Positions 5,783 to 12,229 of a stretch of 12,229 nt of DNA are shown here, piece after piece. The stretch's first letter is position 1. Each line of letters starts with the position of its first letter. A program made the position numbers and the translations under genes. This DNA comes from Halobacteriales archaeon SW_5_68_122 (GTDB lineage: Archaea > Halobacteriota > Halobacteria > Halobacteriales > Haloarculaceae). Where the stretch lies: the NCBI GenBank assembly GCA_003022815.1, contig PXSL01000020.1:1-12229 (forward strand), in the 5' to 3' direction. The notes under the pieces were generated by a model. It worked only from the letters and a program-made list of their open reading frames with translations, had not been told where the DNA came from and ran no database searches.

Positions 5783-6682
5783 ATGCGCGTTCACGTTATC
5801 GCAACCGGCGGAACAATAGCCTCGACCGCCGACGGGGCCGAAATGGGGGCGGCGCCGGCGCTCTCCGGCGACGACCTCGTTGAGGCGGTCCCTAATCTCG
5901 AAGAGCACGCCGACATCACCGTCGAGACGGTCGCCGACCGGCCTGGATTCGACATGTCGCCGGCCGTCTGCGGTCGCGTCGCCCGCAGAATCCGGGAACT
6001 CGGTGACGAGGTCGACGGCTTCGTCGTCACTCACGGAACCGACACACTCGCCGAGACCGCGCGGTACCTGGACCTGACATGCGGGGCGCCGGTGGTCGTC
6101 ACCGGCGCCCAACGCCGTCCAGACGAGGCGGGCAGTGACGGGCCGACGAACCTCCTGACCGCGGTCCGGGCGGTCGCCCACGAGCGTCTGTCCGGCGGAA
6201 CGTTCGTCGCGTTCGACGAGGAACTGCACACCGCGGCGACGGCCCGCAAGGCCCACACCTGCGCACTGAACGCGTTCCGATCCCCCGAGGCAGGACCGGT
6301 GGCTCGGTTTACCCGCCGGCACGTCCACTGGTACCGCCGGCCCTCCGACGGCGATGGCCGCCTGCCGATACCCGACGACCACCCGACCGTCCCGCTGGTC
6401 GTCGTCATCGTCGGGACCGGTCTCGGGAACACGACGTCGGCGCTGGGCGGAGCTATCGCCGACGCGGAGTGCCCCGTCGTCGTCGCCTCCCGATGTCATG
6501 CCGGGCCGACCGAACCCGTCTACGGGACGCCCGGCGGCGGGGCGACGCTAGCCGGCCACGACCACGTCCGATTCGCACACGGGACGCCGTGGGCCGCGCG
6601 GGTCGAATTGCTCCTCGCGGTGGCCGCCGGGCGGGTCGACGAACGGTTCGACGCGTTTCCGGTACCGTCCGGGGAGATTTAG
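5783..6682 (+). CDS. L-asparaginase (bacterial type I/II fold)
   Basis: This 299-residue enzyme should hydrolyse L-asparagine to aspartate and ammonia. The first active-site motif is ATGGTIAS (residues 7 to 14) with the nucleophile Thr11. The second is VTHGTDTL (82 to 89) with Thr86 and Asp87. The catalytic-triad lysine is expected in the ARKAH segment at Lys156, and the GSDGPTNLLTAV segment (117 to 128) matches the conserved SADGP-type region. No signal peptide is visible, so a cytoplasmic enzyme is likely. The start at ATG 5783 is chosen because the motif then sits at the usual distance from the N-terminus; upstream in-frame codons are not conserved-looking. The next gene follows after 24 bases on the same strand, suggesting co-transcription. 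The related GatD subunit of Glu-tRNA amidotransferase is less likely because its extra N-terminal domain is absent. Confidence 0.92.
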   Translation: MRVHVIATGGTIASTADGAEMGAAPALSGDDLVEAVPNLEEHADITVETVADRPGFDMSPAVCGRVARRIRELGDEVDGFVVTHGTDTLAETARYLDLTCGAPVVVTGAQRRPDEAGSDGPTNLLTAVRAVAHERLSGGTFVAFDEELHTAATARKAHTCALNAFRSPEAGPVARFTRRHVHWYRRPSDGDGRLPIPDDHPTVPLVVVIVGTGLGNTTSALGGAIADAECPVVVASRCHAGPTEPVYGTPGGGATLAGHDHVRFAHGTPWAARVELLLAVAAGRVDERFDAFPVPSGEI

Positions 6683-6706
6683 GGCCCGGGGGTCGGAGTG
6701 TCGGTC

Positions 6707-7417
6707 ATGAAGATCCGAGGCCGGCGTGAGTGCAAGGAGTGTGGGACCCGGTGGTCCTACTACGACACCGGCGAGGCCGCCTGTCCGTCGTGCGGGAGCC
6801 TCTACAGCGTCGGCGTCGACGACGAGCGGTCGTTGCACACGGCAACGTCGTCGACGCTCGACCTCACGCCGGTACGCGGGGACGTCGATGACAAGCCGGT
6901 GCGTCGCCTCGCGTCGACAGCGGCCGAGCGATGCCGGGAGTTCACCCGCGGCTACGGGTTCATCGATGCCGGGGAGTTGCAACCGCTCGACGACACCTAC
7001 CTCGCGGCGATGGAGCTCCGGTCGGTCGGGAGCGAACTCGGCCGCAGGCTCAAGGTGTCCGACGACGAGGAACTGTATTTCACCGAGTTGCTCCGGGCCG
7101 ACGAAGGGTCGCGGCCGCCGCCGGAGTCGGTCCCGGAGTCGCTGCAAGCGTCGCGTGGCCTGGCCTACGCGAACGCCATCCGGGAGTACCGGTCCGACCT
7201 CCGGACCTACCTCGACGAGCATCCGGACCGGCCGGCAGAGCGGATGCTCGGTCGTCTCGCCGACCACGCAAAGCGAGCGCGTGCCCTCGACGGCGACGTG
7301 CCGCCCGGGGACGCCGAGTCCCTCGTCGCCGCGATACGGGATGTCGCCCGGTACCTTATCGACGACGACGAGACCGCTCTCGCAGAGGCGGAGTCGAGAC
7401 TCGAGCGGCTACCCTGA
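6707..7417 (+). CDS. Zinc-ribbon haloarchaeal protein (DUF7117-like)
   Basis: This is a 236-residue protein. An N-terminal zinc ribbon, CKEC (residues 9 to 12) and CPSC (26 to 29) with 13 residues between the pairs, resembles a TFIIB/rubredoxin-type knuckle. An acidic, mostly helical region follows with the segments GELQPLDDTYLAA and GLAYANAIREYRSDL. I associate this arrangement with a haloarchaeal family annotated as DUF7117, from memory. Function is unknown; nucleic-acid or protein binding through the ribbon is only an inference. ATG 6707 is preferred over GTG 6698 because a GGAG at 6695-6698 sits 8 bases before it as a ribosome-binding site. The gene follows the asparaginase closely and precedes the LeuA-like gene by 45 bases. 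Confidence 0.82.
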   Translation: MKIRGRRECKECGTRWSYYDTGEAACPSCGSLYSVGVDDERSLHTATSSTLDLTPVRGDVDDKPVRRLASTAAERCREFTRGYGFIDAGELQPLDDTYLAAMELRSVGSELGRRLKVSDDEELYFTELLRADEGSRPPPESVPESLQASRGLAYANAIREYRSDLRTYLDEHPDRPAERMLGRLADHAKRARALDGDVPPGDAESLVAAIRDVARYLIDDDETALAEAESRLERLP

Positions 7418-7431
7418 GACGGGACCGCCGG

Positions 7432-7438
7432 TATTTTT
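7432..7438 (+). promoter_or_regulatory. TATA-like element before the LeuA-like gene
   Basis: TATTTTT is centred about 28 bases before ATG 7463, leaderless spacing. It forms the exact loop of a 5-bp hairpin, GCCGG (7427-7431) and CCGGC (7439-7443). The gene may thus have its own promoter besides read-through from upstream. Confidence 0.45.
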
Positions 7439-7462
7439 CCGGCAGTCTCGCAACCGGCCATC

Positions 7463-8533
7463 ATGGAACTCTGTGACCTCACCCTCCGCGAGGCGTCGCA
7501 ACGCCCGGGACGGGAGTACGCCGTCGACCAGCGCGTCGAAGTCGGGCATGCGCTGGACGGCCTGGGCGTCCCGCTAGTCGGTGTAAGCGCACCCGACACG
7601 GATTCGGCCGAGGGCGGGGCGATCGAGCGTCTGGCGTCGGAGTTGACCGCTGACGTTGTGGTGTCCTGCCGGCCGACGGTCGACCACGTCGAGGCGGCAC
7701 TCGAAGCCGGCGCCGACACCATCGAGGTGTCCGTCCCGGTCTCAAAGGGACGACTGGACGCCGGGCTTGGGTGCTCGCGGAACGAGGCGTTCGACCGCGC
7801 GGCGGACGCGCTCCTCCGTGCACGGGAGGGCGGCGTCGACGTCAGCCTGGCGCTCGTCGACGCCTTCCGGGCGGAGGTTCCGGCCGTCGCGGGCGCCTTC
7901 GGTCGGTTCGACTGCCCTATCGTCCTCGTTGACTCCGTCGGCGCTCGGACCCCCCCGTTCGTAGCCGGCTTCCTCCGGACGCTGGCCGACGCGAGCGCCG
8001 ACCTCTCCGGGGCCGGCGTCCGGTTCCGCGACGACCTCGGCTGTGCAACGGCCAATGCCCTGGTGGCGACCCAGGTGGGCGTCGGGCGAGTCGACGCCGC
8101 CGTGGCGGGCCTGGGGCGCCGGGCCGGCCTCGCCGCCACCGAGGAGGTGATCGTGGCGACCGAGGCCGGCGAGTCCGCGGCCGATGTCGATACGGAGCGG
8201 GTCGTGCCGGCGTGCCAGGACGTCCTCGTGGCACTGGAGGAGTCCGTCGACGAGCGGAAGGCCGTCCTGGGAGAGGCGGCGACCAGACGCGCGGTCGACG
8301 AGGCGTACGCACTTGAGGCCCCGGAGGCATTCGAGCCGTTCGACCCGGAGAGCTTCGGCGGCCGTCGGAAGCTGACCTTCGGCGCGAAGACGGAGCGGAA
8401 CGCCGTCGAGACGCTCCTCGAGCGGGCCGACACCGCAGTCACCGAGGAGCGCACCAGGGCGCTGCTGGAGCGTCTGGCCGAGGAGGGACCGGTCGACCTG
8501 GAGACGGCGCTGGGACTCGCGGCCGAGGAGTAA
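7463..8533 (+). CDS. LeuA/homocitrate-synthase-like TIM-barrel protein with altered active site
   Basis: This 356-residue protein of the DRE-TIM metallolyase superfamily is related to isopropylmalate, citramalate and homocitrate synthases. The N-terminal CDLTLREASQRPG (residues 4 to 16) is the counterpart of D-x-TLRDGEQ and keeps the first metal-binding Asp (Asp5), Arg9 and Glu10. FRDDLGCATANAL (188 to 200) aligns with the HxHNDLG metal site, but the two His positions are Arg187 and Arg189. LGRRAGLAATEEV (217 to 229) aligns with GERAGNxxLEEV, with Glu and Asn replaced. The later ESGIH motif seems to be replaced by TRRAVDEAY near 274 to 282. From family knowledge these changes should abolish divalent-metal and substrate binding, so a synthase activity is doubtful; a non-catalytic or new role is inferred. 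The frame is intact. The end is a convergent gap to the NUDIX gene. Confidence 0.8.
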   Translation: MELCDLTLREASQRPGREYAVDQRVEVGHALDGLGVPLVGVSAPDTDSAEGGAIERLASELTADVVVSCRPTVDHVEAALEAGADTIEVSVPVSKGRLDAGLGCSRNEAFDRAADALLRAREGGVDVSLALVDAFRAEVPAVAGAFGRFDCPIVLVDSVGARTPPFVAGFLRTLADASADLSGAGVRFRDDLGCATANALVATQVGVGRVDAAVAGLGRRAGLAATEEVIVATEAGESAADVDTERVVPACQDVLVALEESVDERKAVLGEAATRRAVDEAYALEAPEAFEPFDPESFGGRRKLTFGAKTERNAVETLLERADTAVTEERTRALLERLAEEGPVDLETALGLAAEE

Positions 8534-8542
8534 TCCGAACAG

Positions 8543-8596
8543 GCGACACCGTCGCCCCCGGAGCGGCGTGTCGCACTCCCGCGGAACGCTCCGGGG
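8543..8596. terminator. Interlocked inverted repeats between convergent genes
   Basis: Two perfect inverted repeats interlock: GCGACAC/GTGTCGC (8543-8549 with 8568-8574) and CCCCGGAGCG/CGCTCCGGGG (8556-8565 with 8587-8596). The left arm of the second lies in the loop of the first, which is the order of an H-type pseudoknot, or of two alternative hairpins. They fill the 100-base gap between the LeuA-like and NUDIX genes, which converge, so a bidirectional end signal is plausible. No T-run is present. Confidence 0.4.
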
Positions 8597-8633
8597 CGAG
8601 TCACTCGAGCACAGCGACGCTGGTCCCGTCCTG

Positions 8634-9137
8634 CTACTTGAATCTCCGGACGAGGCGAGCCACGAGTTCGCGGTCGAAGGTGTTCTCCGGAACCTCCGTG
8701 CGCCAGGCGGCCTCGTCGATGCCCTCGCCGGGTCGTCCGGGGTCCGCCGCGAGGCCGGTTGAGGTCGGTTCCGCGAGGAACGTCGCGAAGTAGAACTCGA
8801 AGGAGTCGTCGCCGCCCTCCCGCTGGAACGTCTGCTCGGCGACGGCGCCGAGGCCGGTTATCTCGACGTCAATCCCGGTCTCCTCGCGGACCTCCCGCTG
8901 GGCGCCCTCGGCGGCCGTCTCGCCGGCCTCCAAGCGCCCGCCGGGGAGCAGCCAGGTGTCGTCCTCACGGACGAACAGGATGCGGCCGCCGTCGGCGACG
9001 AGCGCGCCGACCCCCCAGGCGCCGTCGTCGCCGCGCTCGAGGGCGCGGTCGAACCGCTCGGCGTCGATTTCGATGCGCTCGGCCTTCCGGTAGACGTCGT
9101 CGTAGCGGGCCGCGAGTTCGTCGGGCGAGAGGCGCAT
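8634..9137 (-). CDS. NUDIX hydrolase
   Basis: This 167-residue protein belongs to the NUDIX superfamily, which hydrolyses nucleoside diphosphates linked to other moieties. The 23-residue NUDIX box lies at residues 67 to 89: Gly67, Glu73, then REVREETGI with the metal-binding Glu residues 85 and 86. Every position of the consensus G-x5-E-x7-REU-x-EE-x-G-U is met. LLPGGRLE precedes and begins the box as usual. An N-terminal helical extension of about 40 residues comes first. The ATG at 9137 overlaps the folD stop codon by one base (TAATG), so it is probably translated by coupling from the folD message. A pterin-triphosphate or NADH-type substrate would fit the neighbourhood, but this is guesswork. 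Confidence 0.9.
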   Translation of the reverse strand: MRLSPDELAARYDDVYRKAERIEIDAERFDRALERGDDGAWGVGALVADGGRILFVREDDTWLLPGGRLEAGETAAEGAQREVREETGIDVEITGLGAVAEQTFQREGGDDSFEFYFATFLAEPTSTGLAADPGRPGEGIDEAAWRTEVPENTFDRELVARLVRRFK

Positions 9138-10030
9138 TAGGGCAGTGTCACGTTGACGCTCTCTTGGAGGCCCGCCGCCTTGACCGTGTTGTATAGGAGC
9201 ATCGCGCGGGTCATCGGCCCGACGCCGCCGGGGACCGGCGTGATGTAGTCGGCCTTCGGCTCGACTGCCCCGTAGTCCACGTCGCCGACGAGTTCGTACC
9301 CCTTCTCGGTGTCGGCGTTCACCCGGTTGACCCCGACATCGACGATGGTCGTTCCCTCGCTGACCATTTCGCCGTCAATGAACTCCGGGCGGCCGGCGGC
9401 GGCGACGAGGATGTCCGCCCCCCGGGTCTTCGCCGTCAGGTCGTCGGTCCGTGAGTGACAGACCGTCACCGTCGCATTGCCGTCATCGCGCTTCTGGAGG
9501 AGCAGGTTCGCAAGCGGCTTGCCGACAATGTCCGACCGTCCGACGATTACCGCGTCGGCGCCCTCGGTCTCGACCCCGTAGGCATCCAGGAGCTTCTGGA
9601 CGCCGTGGGGCGTACACGGCCGATAGCGGTCGTTGCCGGCGACGAGTCGGCCGACGTTCTCCGGGTGGAACCCGTCGACGTCCTTGACCGGATCGATGGC
9701 CCGCAGTACCCGGCGGTCGTCGACGTGGTTGGGGACCGGCATCTGGACGAGGATGCCGTGGACGTTGTCGTCGGCGTTGAGGTCCTCGACGGTCTCGTAC
9801 AGTTCCTCGGCGGGCGCGTCGGGGTCGATCTCGACGTGGACGCTCTCGATGCCGACCTCCTCGCAGTCCTGCTGTTTCATCGAGACGTACGTCTCGCTCG
9901 CGGGGTCGTCGCTCATCAGCACCGTCGCCAGGCCCGGCGTGACGCCCGCGGCCTCCAGCGTTTCGATGCTGTCGGTCAGCGCGTCCCGAACGTCGGCGGC
10001 GACCGCCTTGCCGTCGATGATCTCCGTCAT
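9137..10030 (-). CDS. folD: Methylenetetrahydrofolate dehydrogenase/cyclohydrolase FolD
   Basis: This 297-residue bifunctional cytoplasmic enzyme oxidises 5,10-methylene-tetrahydrofolate to the methenyl form with NADP and hydrolyses it to 10-formyl-tetrahydrofolate. The catalytic region SETYVSMKQQDCEEVGI carries the Tyr48 and Lys52 pair. VQMPVP (95 to 100) and PVKDVDGFHPENVG (114 to 127) contribute the folate pocket with the DVDG motif. VIVGRSDIVGKP (161 to 172) is the nucleotide-binding loop and TPVPGGVGPMT (264 to 274) the C-terminal signature. Length and all motifs are standard, so it should be active. The stop codon TAA overlaps the ATG of the NUDIX gene. A TATA-like box 27 bases before ATG 10030 indicates a leaderless transcript that starts with folD. 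Confidence 0.97.
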   Translation of the reverse strand: MTEIIDGKAVAADVRDALTDSIETLEAAGVTPGLATVLMSDDPASETYVSMKQQDCEEVGIESVHVEIDPDAPAEELYETVEDLNADDNVHGILVQMPVPNHVDDRRVLRAIDPVKDVDGFHPENVGRLVAGNDRYRPCTPHGVQKLLDAYGVETEGADAVIVGRSDIVGKPLANLLLQKRDDGNATVTVCHSRTDDLTAKTRGADILVAAAGRPEFIDGEMVSEGTTIVDVGVNRVNADTEKGYELVGDVDYGAVEPKADYITPVPGGVGPMTRAMLLYNTVKAAGLQESVNVTLP

Positions 10031-10053
10031 TGCGTGGAACGCGAGGCGCCGAG

Positions 10054-10061
10054 CATATCAA
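10054..10061 (-). promoter_or_regulatory. TATA-like box of folD
   Basis: On the minus strand the AT-rich segment TTGATATG, within CAATTGATATGC, is centred about 27 bases upstream of ATG 10030. It probably drives the folD-NUDIX pair as a leaderless message. Confidence 0.5.
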
Positions 10062-10119
10062 TTGTTCGGGTTCGTGCCACTTCAGGGCTTACGCTTTCCG
10101 AATCTATGCACGTTTGTGA

Positions 10120-10659
10120 TTACTCCGGGCAGTCGGTCGCGTCGAACGCCGAGCGGTCGGGTCCCTGTCGGACCAGATGGGTCACGCCGGATTCCGGGTC
10201 GACGAGCGCCGCCTGGCCGCCGTACCCGTGGGTCCGGTCGTGGCCCCGCACGACGACGCAGTCGGCCGACTCCGGGACGTCGACGGTTTCCGACCGAGTG
10301 AACTCCCGGGTGCCGTGAGCGTGAGCGAGGTCACGGCGGCCGAGTCGGTCGCCATCGAGTGTCTCGACCTGCCACCAGTTCGCGTAGCCGTCCTCGCCGT
10401 CGTCGTCGTGGATGAGCGTCACGGCGAACCGGTAGGCGCCGCCGTCCCGCGCCTCGAGTTCGACGCCCGCGACGTTGGCCTCCCGGAGGTCGAGGTCGTT
10501 GGCGCCGGTCGCCGTTCCACCGTCGGTGGCAGGCGTCGCCGCGTCGGTCCCCGGGTCGTCGGCCATTCCCTCGCCGCTTCCGGGGTCGTCGGTGCACCCG
10601 GTGAATCCGCCCGCCACGGTCGCGGCGGCGACCGACAGGAGTCGGCGGCGGCGGCCCAT
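10120..10659 (-). CDS. Putative Tat-exported lipoprotein
   Basis: Starting at ATG 10659 gives 179 residues. The N-terminus GRRRRLLSVAAATVAGGFTGC has an arginine cluster before a short hydrophobic stretch and a lipobox-like FTGC, with Cys22 as the lipidation site. Haloarchaea commonly export such lipoproteins through the Tat pathway. After the Cys comes a Thr/Ala/Asp/Gly-rich linker to about residue 55. A compact domain follows with VTLIHDDDGEDGYANWW, LAHAHGTREFTRS and VVVRGHDRTHGYGG; its conserved-looking His, Tyr and Trp residues suggest a ligand- or metal-related role outside the cell. Similar domains occur in small bacterial proteins of unknown function, as far as I remember. The start overlaps the stop of the upstream flavoprotein gene (TGATG), so it is co-translated. 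A farther upstream ATG at 10707 would hide the signal and is rejected. Confidence 0.8.
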   Translation of the reverse strand: MGRRRRLLSVAAATVAGGFTGCTDDPGSGEGMADDPGTDAATPATDGGTATGANDLDLREANVAGVELEARDGGAYRFAVTLIHDDDGEDGYANWWQVETLDGDRLGRRDLAHAHGTREFTRSETVDVPESADCVVVRGHDRTHGYGGQAALVDPESGVTHLVRQGPDRSAFDATDCPE

Positions 10660-12065
10660 CACAGGTCCCCGCCGAGCACCTTCGCGGCCGTCAGCACCGG
10701 GTCCCACGTCGTGTTGAATGGCGGCGCGTACGCCAGGTCGTAGTTCGATAGTTCGCCGACGGTGATTCCTTCGGTGACCGCGCCGACGACGGCGTGGCTC
10801 CGGTGGACCGCACCCTCGCCGTACCCGGAGACGAGGCTGGCGCCGAGGACGCGCTCGGAGTCGCGGTCGGCGGTCAGCGTGACGGTGACAGTGCCGCCCT
10901 CGGGGTAGTAGCCCGCCCGCGATTTCGCGTCGATGGTTCGCGTCACGGGGTCGAAGCCCGCCTCGCGGGCCGTCTCGTGGTCCAGGAGGCCCGTCCGTGC
11001 GGCCTCGACCTCGAAGGCATTGACCGCGGCCGTCCCGGCGACTTCGCCGCCCTCGGTCGGGTCGCCGGCGACGGTCTGTCCGACGGCGCGGCCGTGACGG
11101 TTGGCGGTCAGCGCCAGCGGGACGTAGTCCGGGTCGCCCGTGACGATGTGTTCGACCTCCGCGCAGTCGCCGGCGGCGTAGACGTCCGGTAGGTTCGTCT
11201 CCCGATAGGCGTCAGTTGCGACGGCGCCGGTCGGCCCCAACTCGATACCTGCGTCCTCCGCGAGGTCGGTCCGCGGGCGGACGCCCGTCCCCAGGAGCGC
11301 CATCTCCACCTCGACGCGCTCCTCGCTCGTGACCACGGCCTCAACGGCGCCATCGCCGTCGAAGGCCTCGACCTCCGCGTCAAGGTACAGCGCGACGTCC
11401 TGCTCGCGGAGGTGGTCGGCGACGGCCTCGCTTGTCGCCTCGCTGAACCCCTTCAGCACGCGGTCGCCGCGCTGGAAGAGGTGAACCTCGAAGTCGTTGG
11501 CCGCCAGCGCCTCGGCCATCTCGACGCCGATGTAGCCGCCGCCGACGATGCCGACCGCGCCCTCGCAGTGCTCGAGGAAGTGACACGCCGGCCCGCGGTC
11601 CGGCTGGTCGACCGGGCTGGACTCCCGCGACCGGGCCACGAACTCCCGGAGGTCGCGGCCGTCGGTCATCGACCCCAGCGTGTACACGCCCTCCCGGTCG
11701 CGGCCCTCGATTGGCGGGACGACGGCCTCGGCGCCCGTCGCCACGAGCAGGTGGTCGTACTCGACCGTCACCTCGCCATCCTCGCTTTCGGCGGTGACCG
11801 TCCGGGCGTCGCCGTCGATGTCGACGGCCTCGTGGCCGGTCCGGAGGTCGATGTCCCGTTCCTCGCGGAACTCCTCGGGCGTCACCGACACCAGGCTCTC
11901 TATGGACTGTATCTCGCCCTCGACGTAGTACGGCAGGCCGCAGGCGCCGTAGGAGACCCACTGGCCCTTCTCGAAGACGACCACCTCGAGGTCCGGGTTC
12001 TCGCGTTTGGCCTTGCTCGCGGCGGACATGCCGGCGGCATCGCCGCCGACCACGACGAACGTCAT
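10659..12065 (-). CDS. CoA-disulfide reductase/NADH oxidase-like flavoprotein
   Basis: This 468-residue enzyme belongs to the single-cysteine branch of pyridine-nucleotide disulfide reductases. FAD is bound by VVGGDAAGMSAASKAK at the N-terminus. The redox cysteine is Cys42 in SYGACGLPYYV. NAD(P)H should bind the VGIVGGGYIGVEMAEA region (171 to 186). The second FAD motif TNLPDVYAAGDC is at 290 to 301, and the C-terminal Tyr region NYDLAYAPPFN (441 to 451) resembles that of CoA-disulfide reductases and water-forming NADH oxidases. CoA-SS-CoA, another thiol disulfide or O2 are possible substrates; the sequence does not choose between them. A segment between about 145 and 168 contains CHFLEHC, with two extra Cys and two His. 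The TATA-like box upstream implies a leaderless message, and the lipoprotein gene is coupled downstream. Confidence 0.92.
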   Translation of the reverse strand: MTFVVVGGDAAGMSAASKAKRENPDLEVVVFEKGQWVSYGACGLPYYVEGEIQSIESLVSVTPEEFREERDIDLRTGHEAVDIDGDARTVTAESEDGEVTVEYDHLLVATGAEAVVPPIEGRDREGVYTLGSMTDGRDLREFVARSRESSPVDQPDRGPACHFLEHCEGAVGIVGGGYIGVEMAEALAANDFEVHLFQRGDRVLKGFSEATSEAVADHLREQDVALYLDAEVEAFDGDGAVEAVVTSEERVEVEMALLGTGVRPRTDLAEDAGIELGPTGAVATDAYRETNLPDVYAAGDCAEVEHIVTGDPDYVPLALTANRHGRAVGQTVAGDPTEGGEVAGTAAVNAFEVEAARTGLLDHETAREAGFDPVTRTIDAKSRAGYYPEGGTVTVTLTADRDSERVLGASLVSGYGEGAVHRSHAVVGAVTEGITVGELSNYDLAYAPPFNTTWDPVLTAAKVLGGDL

Positions 12066-12083
12066 GGCGGCGGGTTCGCCGCC
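12066..12083 (-). promoter_or_regulatory. Hairpin between TATA box and start of the flavoprotein gene
   Basis: GGCGGCG and CGCCGCC (12066-12072 and 12077-12083) form a 7-bp stem with a 4-base loop directly upstream of ATG 12065. It falls in the DNA between the TATA element and the predicted start site and could be an operator-like palindrome. Confidence 0.3.
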
Positions 12084-12088
12084 CCCGG

Positions 12089-12098
12089 AAATAAAGTT
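12089..12098 (-). promoter_or_regulatory. TATA box of the CoA-disulfide-reductase-like gene
   Basis: On the minus strand this is AACTTTATTT, whose core TTTATTT is centred about 27 bases before ATG 12065, again the leaderless spacing. Confidence 0.55.
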
Positions 12099-12132
12099 CG
12101 GTCGGCCGTGCGGCCACGGGGGGGGAGACCGC

Positions 12133-12229
12133 CTACTCCTCGCCGGTCGGTCGCGTGTACCACCATGCCCACGCGACGAGCACGGCCTGCAGTGGGAGGC
12201 GTCCCCCCCGTTCGGCGGCCGAGGGGGCC
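12133..12229 (-). CDS. C-terminus of a membrane-associated protein, cut by the window edge
   Basis: The minus-strand frame is open from the right edge of the window to the TAG at 12135-12133, giving 32 residues that end with LQAVLVAWAWWYTRPTGEE. A hydrophobic, Trp-rich segment followed by a short charged tail suggests the last membrane helix of a membrane protein. The N-terminus lies outside the window, so the family cannot be named. It points the same way as the flavoprotein gene and ends 68 bases before its start. The call rests only on the open frame and the membrane-like composition. Confidence 0.45.
   Translation of the reverse strand, partial: APSAAERGGRLPLQAVLVAWAWWYTRPTGEE

Noticed and set aside
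5702..6499. N-terminal extension of the 48-residue minus-strand protein to 314 residues
   Set aside because: The added part is antisense to the asparaginase catalytic region and has shadow-type composition; the TATA-like element supports the short start.
7207..8604. 465-residue minus-strand open frame
   Set aside because: It is a Ser/Arg/Thr-rich shadow opposite the LeuA-like and zinc-ribbon genes, without acidic bias or any recognisable domain.
9455..10318. 287-residue plus-strand open frame
   Set aside because: It runs antisense across folD and part of the lipoprotein gene; both have convincing motifs on the other strand.
1..12229. CRISPR array, intact transposon or defence system
   Set aside because: No regularly spaced repeats, no intact transposase and no known defence domain were found on either strand.

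Overview
The window looks like a chromosomal stretch of a haloarchaeon (class Halobacteria). GC is very high, the predicted proteins are strongly acidic, and several genes have an AT-rich TATA-like element 25 to 28 bases upstream of the start codon, the spacing expected for leaderless haloarchaeal transcripts. Several genes match families I know mainly from haloarchaea. There is no rRNA, tRNA, CRISPR array or intact insertion sequence.

Layout. At the left edge is the 3' end of a DUF6149-like protein (+). It converges on a small membrane protein (-) so tightly that both stop codons share one CTAG. Next come an FAD-dependent amine-oxidase-like oxidoreductase (-) and, head to head with it, a homoserine kinase (+) that lacks the N-terminal part of its family. 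A hairpin-rich gap separates this from a convergent acyl-CoA dehydrogenase (-). From 4223 to 5554 there is no intact gene. This stretch holds the 3' remnant of a PadR-like regulator (-), a long hairpin resembling an IS200/IS605-type right end, degenerate sequence, and a frame-broken Amphi-Trp domain remnant (+). It reads as an old recombination or insertion scar.

From 5555 to 8533 lie a 48-residue conserved-looking small protein (-) and a divergent co-directional set of three genes (+): a type I/II-like L-asparaginase, a zinc-ribbon protein (DUF7117-like), and a LeuA/homocitrate-synthase-like TIM-barrel protein whose metal-binding His pair and other signature residues are replaced. A pseudoknot-capable intergenic region separates this set from a NUDIX hydrolase (-). 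The NUDIX gene is translationally coupled (TAATG) to folD (-). A CoA-disulfide-reductase/NADH-oxidase-like flavoprotein (-) is coupled (TGATG) to a lipoprotein gene with a twin-arginine-like signal. The right edge holds the C-terminus of a further minus-strand protein with a hydrophobic segment.

Function. The recognisable genes serve central metabolism: threonine synthesis (truncated thrB), acyl-CoA oxidation, one-carbon folate metabolism, asparagine hydrolysis and thiol or NAD(P)H redox balance. I see no clear defence system or large new system. The best leads are the N-terminally deleted homoserine kinase, the LeuA-like protein with a dismantled active site, and the pseudogene scar.
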